NCBI RefSeq assembly: GCF_002754245.1
Contig: NZ_PEEX01000001.1
Coordinates: 4,692,001 to 4,756,000 of the forward strand
DNA from: Chryseobacterium sp. 52
GTDB lineage: Bacteria > Bacteroidota > Bacteroidia > Flavobacteriales > Weeksellaceae
Direction: 5' to 3'
DNA: 64,000 nt
Positions 1 through 8,412 of this stretch are shown here, piece by piece; within the stretch, counting starts at the first letter, position 1; each line of letters starts with the position of its first letter. The position numbers were made by a program, and so were the translations under genes. Below the pieces are notes generated by a model. It was not told the DNA's origin and searched no databases. It was given only the letters and a program-made list of their open reading frames with translations.

Positions 1-1422
1 TGACCAGACCGAATAACTTTTCGGTGGACACTGGATCTTCACCCACTTATCTCCCTGCGTTATCGGATACCAGCTCGAATGACCTGTAAAATCTTTCATC
101 TGCTGACTGCTCCAGTTGGTTTCTACCCATCTTTCCTGCCAGCTTGACGAATTATTAATATAAACTACCAACCCGGGATTCCCGTTGTAACCGTTACGTC
201 TTGCGATATATTCATCATTATCCGTATATAGGATGGATGTGGTTCCTGTGGCTTTATTGTTATGAATCCAGATCAGGTTGTTCAGTCTTTCCTTATTCAG
301 CCATTCTTCATAATCCCGGTAAAAAATAGTGGGATAACCTTCATGGGTCAGAATATAGGCATAGGCAGGCATCTTGTTATTAATAATATCCGTATCATGA
401 TTCGCTACGAAGGTTACCGCTTTGTAAGGGTTTCTTTTCCACATCATATCATCATTCAGAACATTTAAATTTCCGTTATCAAAAGCTTCATCCATTTTAT
501 AATAGGCTGCAAAATCGAATACGGAACTGTTGGCGCTATTGGCCCACCACTCTAACGTATTCACATTGGAATCCCACAGTTCACCTACAGAAAATCCTCC
601 CACATTGGTATTCCAGGTATTAACTACCCAAGGGCCGAAACCTTTCACATAATCAAATCTCCAACCGTCAAATTTCATAACATTCTTATAATATTTCCCG
701 ACAGAATCATCCCTTCCCCAAAGCCAGTCCTGCACGTGTGGATTAGCATGACACAAGTCTGGAAATCCTCCAAAAGCTCCTTCATCATTATTTCCGTAAG
801 AATTTTTATAAAAGTCATCATAAGTTCTCTGAAATTTCCCGGAAGCTATTGCCGAAAAATCAGTCCATGTATTGGTTCCGGTAAAAGGATTGGCCTGAGA
901 CTGTCCGCCACTGTTGTGATTGATGACAATATCTGCATAGACCTGCATATTTTCCGCATGAGCCTTTGTAATTAAAGCTTCCAGCTCGGTTCTTGATCCA
1001 AATCGGGTTTCTACACTTCCATTTTGATTAAAATTTCCGAAGTCATAGTAATCGGTAGGGTCATATCCCATTGAATACGCACCATTCTGAGCCTTTGAGG
1101 CAGGAGGAAGCCAAACTGCCCCGATTCCTGAATCTGACCAGGCAGTCAATTTATCTTTAACAGTATTCCACCAGGTTCCACCTTCGGGAACATCCCAGTA
1201 AAATCCCTGCATCAGGACTCCGCCTCCGGGACCTGCTACAAATTTACCAGATACGGAACTGCTTCCGGTACTAAAGGGACGTCCATCATGTTTTGTAACA
1301 TTTACGATTTTGGTATGAGCTTCCTGTTTCCGTAGATTTTCATTGTCATTTTCATCATTGTTCTGACAGGAATTAAAAATTGTTAAAACCAGCATCGAAA
1401 CTAAGAAATGTGTTTTTTTCAT
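1..1422 (-). CDS. Alpha-amylase, GH13 family, secreted lipoprotein (3' end beyond window)
   Basis: Hydrolyses internal alpha-1,4 bonds of starch or glycogen. The reading frame is open from the ATG at 1420-1422 to base 1 (474 codons), so the stop lies outside. The N-terminus is a lipoprotein signal ending FNSC (lipid Cys about residue 19), followed by a short Asn/Asp-rich linker. All four GH13 motifs are present: DIVINH at 164-169, WRFDYVK with nucleophile Asp257, GELWD with acid Glu281, and ANHDTD with Asp343. The protein is therefore expected to be active and probably surface-tethered. It stands alone here, with no susCD pair next to it on this side. Family assignment is sure; exact specificity is not. 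Confidence 0.93.
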   Translation of the reverse strand, partial: MKKTHFLVSMLVLTIFNSCQNNDENDNENLRKQEAHTKIVNVTKHDGRPFSTGSSSVSGKFVAGPGGGVLMQGFYWDVPEGGTWWNTVKDKLTAWSDSGIGAVWLPPASKAQNGAYSMGYDPTDYYDFGNFNQNGSVETRFGSRTELEALITKAHAENMQVYADIVINHNSGGQSQANPFTGTNTWTDFSAIASGKFQRTYDDFYKNSYGNNDEGAFGGFPDLCHANPHVQDWLWGRDDSVGKYYKNVMKFDGWRFDYVKGFGPWVVNTWNTNVGGFSVGELWDSNVNTLEWWANSANSSVFDFAAYYKMDEAFDNGNLNVLNDDMMWKRNPYKAVTFVANHDTDIINNKMPAYAYILTHEGYPTIFYRDYEEWLNKERLNNLIWIHNNKATGTTSILYTDNDEYIARRNGYNGNPGLVVYINNSSSWQERWVETNWSSQQMKDFTGHSSWYPITQGDKWVKIQCPPKSYSVWS

Positions 1423-1596
1423 ACTATTATTTTAATTATTAACCTATTAACTAAATTACAATTTTATTAAAACAAATTCTACAAAATGTGAAATATTTTA
1501 ACTTTCCAGAAAAGATCTTTGAAAAAAAATGCATAAAAAAACCATTAAAAAATCATAAACTTTTAATATTTTCAAAACAATTTTTCTTTTAATCCA

Positions 1597-1604
1597 TATA
1601 TTTG
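1597..1604 (+). promoter_or_regulatory. -7 promoter box for DUF4290-murA
   Basis: TATATTTG matches the Bacteroidota -7 consensus TAnnTTTG. Only six bases separate it from the ATG at 1611, so the transcript probably starts at or next to the start codon (leaderless). No good -33 TTG is visible. Confidence 0.6.
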
Positions 1605-1610
1605 CATACT

Positions 1611-2309
1611 ATGGAATACAATACCCAAAAAACCCAGCTTCATATGCCGGAATACGGCAGAATCATACAGCAGTTGGTTGAACGCTGCAAAGAGCTCCCT
1701 ACCAAAGAGGAAAGGAGTGAAATGGCAATGGCCATTATCGATTTTATGGGTCAGAGAAACCCTCAACTCCGTGACGAAGAAAATTATAAACATAAACTTT
1801 GGGATCATCTTTTCATTTTATCCGAATATGACCTTGATGTAGACTCCCCATATCCTTTTCCTACCAGAGAAGAACTGGCAGAAAAACCTAAAAGAATGGA
1901 GTATCCTAAACTTCAGGGAGACTTTAAATTTTACGGAAAAAGTATTCTTCAACTGATCGAAAAAGCAATCGAACTGGAACCGGGCGACGAAAAAGAAGCT
2001 CTGATTGAAGTGATTGCCAACAATATGAAGAAGTCTTACAACGTATATAATAAGGAACATGTAACAGATGATGTTATTTTCCGTCACCTAAAAGAACTGT
2101 CTGAAAACAGGTTGGACCTTACTGGAATAGAATCTCTTGAGAAAAGCAAGATCTACTATACCACGAATAACAATAACCGAAACAACAGTAACAATAGTAA
2201 CAACAACCGGAACAACAACGGACGAAACAACAGCAATACAAGTAACAATAAAGACCAGACTAATAAAAGAAGGCATAATAATAACAACAACCATAAAAAC
2301 AGAAAGTAA
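1611..2309 (+). CDS. DUF4290 domain protein with Asn/Arg-rich tail
   Basis: A 232-residue protein of the Bacteroidota family DUF4290; its function is not known to me. The conserved part runs to about residue 185 and is helical and charged. The last 45 or so residues are almost only Asn with scattered Arg, Ser, Thr, Lys and His, a low-complexity basic tail that could bind RNA or ribosomes (speculation). I chose the ATG at 1611; an in-frame TTG lies nine bases upstream inside the promoter box. The stop codon overlaps the murA start (TAATG), so the two genes are co-transcribed and probably translationally coupled, suggesting an envelope-related role. Confidence 0.85.
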   Translation: MEYNTQKTQLHMPEYGRIIQQLVERCKELPTKEERSEMAMAIIDFMGQRNPQLRDEENYKHKLWDHLFILSEYDLDVDSPYPFPTREELAEKPKRMEYPKLQGDFKFYGKSILQLIEKAIELEPGDEKEALIEVIANNMKKSYNVYNKEHVTDDVIFRHLKELSENRLDLTGIESLEKSKIYYTTNNNNRNNSNNSNNNRNNNGRNNSNTSNNKDQTNKRRHNNNNNHKNRK

Positions 2310-3616
2310 TGAGTGGAACATTTCAGATAAGGGGAGGAAAAAGACTGCATGGGGAAATCACTCCACAAGGGGCAAAAAATGAGGCCTTACAAATTTTATG
2401 TGCAGTTTTATTAACTGATGAAGAGGTAAGAATTAAAAATATTCCAGACATTCATGATGTAAACAGACTTATCGAAATCCTTGGAGATTTTGGAGTAAAG
2501 GTGACTAAAAACGGTCATGGTGATTACACGTTCAAAGCTGATAAAGTCAATTTCGATTATATAAAATCTAACGAATTCAAAAAAGACGGTGCAAAACTAA
2601 GAGGCTCCATTATGCTTATGGGCCCAATGCTTGCCCGCTACGGTGAAGCCTATATGCCGACTCCGGGTGGTGACAAGATCGGAAGAAGAAGACTGGATAC
2701 GCATTTTCAGGGATTGGTAGAACTTGGTGCAGAATTCAATTATGACGAAGATGAATATTTTTATTCTTTAAAAGCCAAAGAACTGAGAGGGAAATTTATC
2801 CTTCTTGAGGAAGCTTCTGTAACGGGAACAGCCAATATTGTAATGGCCGCTGCCCTTGCAAAAGGAAAAACAAGAATTTACAACGCTGCCTGTGAACCTT
2901 ATCTTCAGCAGTTATGTAAAATGCTGAACAGGATGGGTGCCAATATCTCAGGAATCGGTTCCAATCTTGTTACCATTGAAGGAGTAGAATATCTTCACGG
3001 TACGGAACACACTATGCTTCCGGATATGGTAGAAATCGGATCATGGATTGGTCTTGCTGCCATGACAAAATCTGAAATCACAATCAAAAATGTAAACTGG
3101 AGCCAGCTTGGTGTTATTCCAAATACATTCAGAAAATTAGGAATCGAACTTGAACAGAGTAATGATGATATCTTTATTCCTGCTCAGGAAAATTATACAA
3201 TCCAGAAGTTCATTGACGGATCTATTCTTACAATCTCAGATGCTCCCTGGCCGGGTTTCACACCGGATTTATTATCAATTATTCTGGTAGTGGCTACTCA
3301 GGCGAAAGGAAGCCTTCTGGTTCATCAGAAAATGTTTGAATCCAGATTATTCTTCGTGGATAAACTGATCGATATGGGTGCACAGATTATTTTATGTGAT
3401 CCACACAGAGCTACAGTAATCGGATTGAATCAGGAAGCTCCTTTAAGAGGAACTACCATGGTTTCTCCTGATATCAGAGCCGGAAATGCACTTCTTATCG
3501 CAGCTCTTTCTGCGGAAGGAAAATCCATCATCCACAATATTGAACAAATCGACAGAGGGTATGAAAATATTGACGGAAGACTGAAAGCCATTGGTGCTGA
3601 TATTGAAAGAATTTAG
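2309..3616 (+). CDS. murA: UDP-N-acetylglucosamine 1-carboxyvinyltransferase (MurA)
   Basis: Cytoplasmic first committed step of peptidoglycan synthesis: transfers enolpyruvate from PEP to UDP-GlcNAc. The 435 residues cover the whole two-domain EPSP-synthase-like fold, including the early GAKNEAL motif with its substrate-binding Lys-Asn and the late SPDIRAGNAL motif. In the mobile active-site loop, where most MurA proteins read GGCxIG with the catalytic Cys (Cys115 in E. coli), this protein reads GGDKIG, with Asp122 (codon 2672-2674). MurA enzymes with Asp here are known to work but not to be alkylated by fosfomycin. The start overlaps the DUF4290 stop by one base. Confidence 0.95.
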   Translation: MSGTFQIRGGKRLHGEITPQGAKNEALQILCAVLLTDEEVRIKNIPDIHDVNRLIEILGDFGVKVTKNGHGDYTFKADKVNFDYIKSNEFKKDGAKLRGSIMLMGPMLARYGEAYMPTPGGDKIGRRRLDTHFQGLVELGAEFNYDEDEYFYSLKAKELRGKFILLEEASVTGTANIVMAAALAKGKTRIYNAACEPYLQQLCKMLNRMGANISGIGSNLVTIEGVEYLHGTEHTMLPDMVEIGSWIGLAAMTKSEITIKNVNWSQLGVIPNTFRKLGIELEQSNDDIFIPAQENYTIQKFIDGSILTISDAPWPGFTPDLLSIILVVATQAKGSLLVHQKMFESRLFFVDKLIDMGAQIILCDPHRATVIGLNQEAPLRGTTMVSPDIRAGNALLIAALSAEGKSIIHNIEQIDRGYENIDGRLKAIGADIERI

Positions 3617-3637
3617 AAATATATTTTATTCCAATAA

Positions 3638-3667
3638 AAAAGCGTTCAAATTAATTTGAACGCTTTT
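3638..3667. terminator. Bidirectional terminator between murA and the DUF2207 gene
   Basis: Perfect 30-bp palindrome with AAAAGCGTTC/GAACGCTTTT arms and T-runs on both sides, between two convergent genes. Confidence 0.85.
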
Positions 3668-3686
3668 ATTTTTTCAGAGCTGTTGG

Positions 3687-5612
3687 CTACCAGCCACCGC
3701 CTCCACCGCCGCCGCCTCCACCACCGGAGAATCCACCACCGCCGGATCCGCTACCGGAACTGGAAGGTTTCGTAGATGCAGACTGGATAGACTGTGTAAG
3801 GCTTGAGTTCAAAGTATTCGCGAAAGCATAATGATTCATTACCCCTCCGTAATACCAGGTATTATTATATTCTGCTGCTGTTCTTTTCAGCAGTTCATCA
3901 AATTTTTGTCCCCATATATCATCAACTCCCATCACGATGGCAAAAGGAAGCAATGTCTCAAAAACCTGTGGGGTCATCTGAGGAGGATTATGGAATTTCA
4001 GCTGCTCATTTTCTGCTGCTCCCATATACATTTTAAAGCCATCTATCAGAGATTTTTTTCTCAGTTTTTCCTTCGATGGCTGTTTTATTAAATACTGATA
4101 CAGCACCATCACCGAAAATGCCAGAGCAAGAAAAATATAGCATACACTGAAGTTTATACTTGTATCACCTGTCCCTTCCTGCGAAATCACCCCTCCAATT
4201 CCTAAAATAATACTGATGGGAATAGGAATCAGGAACAGGAGTTTCCATGATAATTTATTTGCCAAAAATGCTATTAAAACAAATGCAATAAAAAGAACAA
4301 TGTATAAAAGCCCTCCGGCAAGCACTCTTTCAAACTCAGGAAGTATGGTATAGCTTACAAATAAACCAAGTCCGTACAACAGCGTAATAATCAACCATGG
4401 AAGTAAGAGTTTATTGGTATTGTTTCCTTCATTTAAAAATGTTTCATGCTGGAACTTCAACACCTCTTTGAAATTAAGAACGGCTTTTTCGATGGTAGAA
4501 TTATACTTTCCGTCAAACTTTACAGAATCTGATAATTCTGAAAAAAGACTGTTCATCAGGTTGATCTCTTCTTTAGCAAGAGACTCATCTGCCGGTTTCA
4601 GTTTTTTCAGTGTAAAAATTTTAGTATTAAAAAATCCCAGCAAACCGGAATCTTCACCTTCAATAATTTTTACATAACCTTTTACTGCAAGATTGACAAT
4701 GGCTGCTGTAAGGTATTTATTCTTAAAACTTTCAGAGTTGATGTACCCCAGAGAAGACGGTGAAAGATTTTCAGGGACATTGAACTGTGGATAAACGGTT
4801 GGGCTTTCAGGATCTATCCCATATTTTCTCCATGTTGAATACAGATACATCAAAAGCCCTAGAAGTAGGATACAACCACCCATCAGAGTTCCATATTTTT
4901 CAAGAAAAGTAGGGGGCGGCGGCGGGATCATCATTCCTTTTTTGAAACCTACAGCCACAGTAAGACCTTCATTGGCCCGAAGTCCTGAAGCGTTCCATTC
5001 TATGGAATGATCAGACAGCACATTGACCGTACAGTTCTGGTTATTGCTTCCATAAGCTCCGGTGTAGCAGGAATTCTGGATAATTCCGGCACCTTCCGGA
5101 AGGTTTACTTTTGCAGAAATAGAATCTACATCAAAATCCCAGTAGGTCCCATTTACATTCCAGTAGAACTCGTCATACTTGGCAAAAAAACCAATCTGGT
5201 TCTCCGCTTTGTACTTTATTTCATAGTCATAGGTTCCGGGATCCAGGATAATATCTTTATTTCCTGCGTATATTTTTAAATAACCATCTCCGGTTTCTTC
5301 ATGGTAGTTTTCATCGATCCCGTTTTTTTTTACTGAAATGATATTGTACCTTACTTTCTGTGTTTTATTGTTCAGATTTCTGGATAAAGGAAGTGCCCGG
5401 AAAATTCCTCTTTTGATATTATTTCCAAGGCTGTATACTTTAATATTTTCGGTAACGGTGATTCCTGAGTTTTTATCCACATCAATATCAGAGTGGAAAG
5501 AAATAATTTTTTCCGGCCCGATAATCGACAATTGATCTGCCCTTGCCAATTCATTTTGTGCAACGGCGATGAAAAAAAACTGAAGTAGGAAAAGTTGCAG
5601 CAACTTTTTCAT
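3687..5612 (-). CDS. DUF2207 family membrane protein
   Basis: A 641-residue envelope protein of the DUF2207 (YciQ-like) family with no established biochemical role. It has a signal peptide (about 1-25), a large extracytoplasmic beta-rich N-terminal domain, a membrane segment near 240-262, a cluster of membrane segments from about 400 to 510, a cytoplasmic-type segment, and a C-terminal tail of almost pure Gly with Ser and a final Trp. The Gly tail is common in this family and is not evidence of damage. It follows the lemA gene by three bases; lemA-DUF2207 pairs recur in bacteria, so the two products probably act together at the membrane. Confidence 0.85.
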   Translation of the reverse strand: MKKLLQLFLLQFFFIAVAQNELARADQLSIIGPEKIISFHSDIDVDKNSGITVTENIKVYSLGNNIKRGIFRALPLSRNLNNKTQKVRYNIISVKKNGIDENYHEETGDGYLKIYAGNKDIILDPGTYDYEIKYKAENQIGFFAKYDEFYWNVNGTYWDFDVDSISAKVNLPEGAGIIQNSCYTGAYGSNNQNCTVNVLSDHSIEWNASGLRANEGLTVAVGFKKGMMIPPPPPTFLEKYGTLMGGCILLLGLLMYLYSTWRKYGIDPESPTVYPQFNVPENLSPSSLGYINSESFKNKYLTAAIVNLAVKGYVKIIEGEDSGLLGFFNTKIFTLKKLKPADESLAKEEINLMNSLFSELSDSVKFDGKYNSTIEKAVLNFKEVLKFQHETFLNEGNNTNKLLLPWLIITLLYGLGLFVSYTILPEFERVLAGGLLYIVLFIAFVLIAFLANKLSWKLLFLIPIPISIILGIGGVISQEGTGDTSINFSVCYIFLALAFSVMVLYQYLIKQPSKEKLRKKSLIDGFKMYMGAAENEQLKFHNPPQMTPQVFETLLPFAIVMGVDDIWGQKFDELLKRTAAEYNNTWYYGGVMNHYAFANTLNSSLTQSIQSASTKPSSSGSGSGGGGFSGGGGGGGGGGGW

Positions 5613-5615
5613 TGC

Positions 5616-6164
5616 TTAGAATTTTACGGTTGGAACTTCTCTTTCTGCAATATTATCGAGCTCAAAGAACGGCGATTTCTCAAATTTGTACATATTCGCC
5701 ACGATATTGCTTGGAAAAGATTCTACAAGTGTATTGTTTTCACGGACCGTCCCGTTGTAATATCTTCTGGATTTCTCAACGTCATTTTCTATAGAAGTAA
5801 GCTCACTTTGAAGCTGCTGAAAATTGGTATTTGCTTTCAAATCCGGATACTGCTCTGCTACGGCAAATAAATTCATCATCGCTTGGTTCAGGTTTTTCTC
5901 TGCAGCTTCTTTGGACTGTACAGAATCAGCACCTATTGCCTGGGTTCTCGCTCTGATCACACTATCAAGGGTTTCACGTTCGTGGGTGGCATAGCCTTTA
6001 ACCGTTTCTACCAGATTTGGAATAAGGTCATGACGTTTTTTAAGCATCACATCAATACTGCTCCATGCCTCCTGAACCAGATTTCTCAGTTTTACAAGAC
6101 GGTTGTAAATAGATACCGCATAAATAAGGCACACTGCAATTAAAGCAATAATAACTATACTCAT
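5616..6164 (-). CDS. lemA: LemA family protein
   Basis: A 182-residue protein with one N-terminal membrane helix (about 2-20) followed by a long alpha-helical domain. Typical LemA features are the helix after VKLRNLVQEAW, the segment RRHDLIPNLVE-like at about 45-54, and a C-terminal stretch ending in a PxxxF-type pattern. LemA proteins are membrane-anchored helical bundles of unsettled function. This gene is first in a two-gene unit with the DUF2207 gene, three bases apart. Family call is firm, function open. Confidence 0.9.
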   Translation of the reverse strand: MSIVIIALIAVCLIYAVSIYNRLVKLRNLVQEAWSSIDVMLKKRHDLIPNLVETVKGYATHERETLDSVIRARTQAIGADSVQSKEAAEKNLNQAMMNLFAVAEQYPDLKANTNFQQLQSELTSIENDVEKSRRYYNGTVRENNTLVESFPSNIVANMYKFEKSPFFELDNIAEREVPTVKF

Positions 6165-6288
6165 AAATTTTTATTTTATATCCTTTAAAAGTAATGTTTT
6201 TTTGAATAGGAAATAAAATTAGAGAAAATGAAAACATTCTTTCATTCACTCATTTAAGCGTTATGATTAGTTCAGCATATCCACAAAA

Positions 6289-6316
6289 AAAGTACCCGAT
6301 AAAAACCGGATACTTT
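6289..6316 (-). terminator. Terminator of the NIL-domain gene
   Basis: Hairpin with arms AAAGTACCCG and CGG..TACTTT. The mismatch on the plus strand is a G-U pair on the minus-strand RNA, and a T-run follows on the minus strand. Confidence 0.7.
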
Positions 6317-6343
6317 CTGTAATTAAAACTATATGAATCTCCC

Positions 6344-6658
6344 TTAAAAATACTTCCGGCAGTTATATTCCACCATGGTACTTAAAAGTTTATTTTTATT
6401 CAGATAAAACTCCAGCTGCTGGTAGTCCTCTGAATTTACATTAATATACAACTGTACTGAACCAAAACTGTTTCCGTTCACATATTCTACATTAGCAGAC
6501 AATACCTTATGGCAAATCCCAAACTGATTATAGATGGTATTCATTAAATGTTCAAATTTCATTTTTCCATTCAATTCTATTTCCAGTATCAGTTCTTTTT
6601 TAGGCACACCGATGGTGTTTTTGGGTATTACCTGTAATGTTGGATTAGGTGTTATCAT
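6344..6658 (-). CDS. Stand-alone NIL domain protein
   Basis: A 104-residue protein. Its second half (about residues 35-100, with VEYVNGNSFGSVQLYINV) resembles the NIL domain found at the C-terminus of the methionine ABC-transporter ATPase MetN, where it senses methionine. Here the domain is alone, with no ATPase and no transporter genes next to it, so it is more likely a small ligand-sensing protein than a transporter part. I chose the ATG at 6656-6658; a GTG lies directly upstream. The promoter carries a long dyad (6735-6773), consistent with repressor control, perhaps by sulfur or methionine supply (inference). Confidence 0.65.
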   Translation of the reverse strand: MITPNPTLQVIPKNTIGVPKKELILEIELNGKMKFEHLMNTIYNQFGICHKVLSANVEYVNGNSFGSVQLYINVNSEDYQQLEFYLNKNKLLSTMVEYNCRKYF

Positions 6659-6723
6659 CACTAAACAATTTTTTGGTTAAACATTTTCTAGATCATGTTT
6701 GCTTTCTTGCGTTAAATCTTTGA

Positions 6724-6731
6724 CAAAAATA
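6724..6731 (-). promoter_or_regulatory. -7 promoter box of the NIL-domain gene
   Basis: TATTTTTG on the minus strand, with a -33 TTG at 6751-6753 exactly 19 bp upstream: one of the best-formed promoters in the window. Confidence 0.75.
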
Positions 6732-6734
6732 TAA

Positions 6735-6773
6735 AAAATTATTAGTCCACCAAATTAGTAGACTAATAATTTT
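6735..6773. promoter_or_regulatory. Operator-like inverted repeat over the -33 box
   Basis: Perfect 13-bp arms AAAATTATTAGTC (6735-6747) and GACTAATAATTTT (6761-6773) around a 13-bp centre that contains the -33 TTG of the NIL gene. A dimeric repressor bound here would block RNA polymerase. The regulator is unknown. Confidence 0.65.
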
Positions 6774-6870
6774 AAATTTTAACATAATTTTTCAGCTTAA
6801 GATAATAAAGGAAATTATTTGCCTCAGAGTCCATGGAGATCACAGACTTTAAAATAATTCAAATAAAAAA

Positions 6871-6903
6871 TACCCCTAAAGATCATTTCAGTCTTTAGGG
6901 GTA
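6871..6903 (-). terminator. Terminator of the YiiX-like gene
   Basis: Perfect 12-bp stem TACCCCTAAAGA/TCTTTAGGGGTA, followed on the minus strand by TTTTTTATTT. Confidence 0.85.
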
Positions 6904-6923
6904 ATATTTTCATAGAGTATTCT

Positions 6924-7595
6924 TTACAGCTCTCCTATTCTTTCTAATTTATCAGAAGCCGCCAGTCCATTAGGGTTACATCCGGGCTGACCTTCCGGTA
7001 CTGCTAAATTTTTCTTTGCGTAAAACGTTGACCAGAACTCATTGGTTTTACCCGTTTTTGGATCAATAAACGTCATGGGTTCCAGTTTGAAAATACTGTT
7101 TTCTCTAAATGCTCTTTCAATATAATCTGAACAGTAATAAGAATGATCATCTAAAATATAATTGAAATTATACGGTTTCCCAAGCATGGACTCTGCTTTT
7201 TTAAGGGCTATAGGAACAGATTTCTGATATTCTGGCTTCAGGCGGTAAATCATTACTCTCTGACCGTCATCAGACTGATCTTTAAGAAAAGATTTCAACT
7301 CCTGCTTTTGTGAACCTCCTTTGGGGGCAGCATGCAGCACATACCATTGATTATTTTCTTTTTCTGCAATTCCGATATGATCAAATGATACCTCTTTCTG
7401 CTTCTGGGTTACATTATTAATCGCTCCTGAAAGCCCTGTTTCTTTTGCCGTAACAAAAAGCAGGTCGCCCTTCTTTAATAGTCGTGCTTTCGGATGGGAA
7501 GTACAGTTCTGTAACAAAAGAATTACAGCTAATAAAATAATATAGGTAAAGGTTTTTTCAGTTTTCAAAAACAGACCTTTTTTTAATCTAGTCAT
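6924..7595 (-). CDS. YiiX/YebB-like NlpC/P60-type cysteine hydrolase, lipoprotein
   Basis: A 223-residue predicted lipoprotein (signal ending LLLQNC, lipid Cys31). The core has the permuted papain-like layout of the YiiX/YebB group: DHIGI with His73, then HAAPKGG, then YYCSDYI with Cys155 as candidate nucleophile. Such enzymes cut amide or ester bonds in cell-wall peptides or lipids, so a periplasmic hydrolase is likely, but the substrate cannot be read from sequence. The gene has its own promoter and terminator and is divergent from the response-regulator gene. Confidence 0.8.
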   Translation of the reverse strand: MTRLKKGLFLKTEKTFTYIILLAVILLLQNCTSHPKARLLKKGDLLFVTAKETGLSGAINNVTQKQKEVSFDHIGIAEKENNQWYVLHAAPKGGSQKQELKSFLKDQSDDGQRVMIYRLKPEYQKSVPIALKKAESMLGKPYNFNYILDDHSYYCSDYIERAFRENSIFKLEPMTFIDPKTGKTNEFWSTFYAKKNLAVPEGQPGCNPNGLAASDKLERIGEL

Positions 7596-7617
7596 AACGC
7601 GTTTATCATTAAACCGC

Positions 7618-7625
7618 CAAATTTA
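7618..7625 (-). promoter_or_regulatory. -7 promoter box of the YiiX-like gene
   Basis: TAAATTTG on the minus strand, 22 bases before the ATG. No clear -33 TTG. Confidence 0.5.
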
Positions 7626-7663
7626 CAAATTGCATTCATTATATGTATATGAAAATACTTAAT

Positions 7664-7671
7664 TACCTTTG
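7664..7671 (+). promoter_or_regulatory. -7 promoter box of the two-component operon
   Basis: TACCTTTG, 27 bases before the response-regulator ATG and back to back with the promoter of the divergent YiiX-like gene. Confidence 0.6.
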
Positions 7672-7698
7672 CAGGACCAGCAATAAAACCAGACTTCT

Positions 7699-8403
7699 AT
7701 GCCTCATATCCTATTAGTTGAAGATGATAAAAGACTTTCGCAGCTGATTGCGAGAGGAGTGATGGAAAATGATATGGAAGTAAATAGTGCTGCTGACGGT
7801 GAAACAGCGCTCAAACTTACCGAATTAATGGATTTCGATCTTATTATCACAGATATTATCCTTCCGGTTAAAAACGGGCTGGAATTCTGCAAAGAAATTA
7901 AGGCACTGAAACCTGAAATTCCGGTCATTATGCTGACGGCATTAGGAACAACCGATGATAAACTGGAAGGTTTTGATTCCGGGGCGGATGATTATCTTAC
8001 AAAACCCTTTGAAATGCGTGAACTTATCGCGAGGGTCAAGGTTCTGCTTAAAAGATATTCTACCTATCGTCCGGAAACCTCATCTGTGCTTCAATATGAA
8101 GATATTGAGATGGATTTGAAATTAAAAACCGTTACCCGTGCCGGAAATCCAATCAAGCTTACTCCGAAAGAATTCAACCTGATGAAGTTCCTGCTTGAAA
8201 ATCCTGAACGGGTTCTTTCCCGTCATGAAATTGCAGAAAATGTATGGGATACTCATTTTGATACCGGTACGAATTTCATTGATGTTTACATTAATTATAT
8301 CAGAAAAAAAATAGACCGCAGCTTTGAAACCAAGCTTATTCATACAAAAGCGGGCATGGGTTTCATTTTAAAAAAAGGCTACGAAGATAAATCCAACCTT
8401 TAA
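7699..8403 (+). CDS. Response regulator, OmpR/PhoB family
   Basis: A 234-residue regulator: receiver domain 1-120 with acidic pair Glu8/Asp9-Asp10, phospho-acceptor Asp52 (LIITDIILP), Thr in MLTALG and Lys in LTKPF; then a winged-helix DNA-binding domain (about 135-230) of the OmpR type. The partner kinase gene starts nine bases later. Four TCTAA direct repeats at 11-bp spacing upstream of the efflux operon (9871-9908) are the natural candidate binding sites, since OmpR-type regulators bind head-to-tail repeats about one helical turn apart. Metal sensing is inferred from the neighbours. Confidence 0.93.
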   Translation: MPHILLVEDDKRLSQLIARGVMENDMEVNSAADGETALKLTELMDFDLIITDIILPVKNGLEFCKEIKALKPEIPVIMLTALGTTDDKLEGFDSGADDYLTKPFEMRELIARVKVLLKRYSTYRPETSSVLQYEDIEMDLKLKTVTRAGNPIKLTPKEFNLMKFLLENPERVLSRHEIAENVWDTHFDTGTNFIDVYINYIRKKIDRSFETKLIHTKAGMGFILKKGYEDKSNL

Positions 8404-8412
8404 AGATTCGGC

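Noticed and set aside
2137..2382. Open frames overlapping the Asn-rich tail (plus and minus strands)
   Set aside because: They are side effects of the AAC/AAT repeats, which keep several frames free of stops. No start context, and they overlap two firm genes.
5593..5640. Gly-rich tail of the DUF2207 protein as a frameshift artefact (tail itself at 3687-3760)
   Set aside because: Gly-rich C-termini are usual in this family, and the frame upstream is intact.
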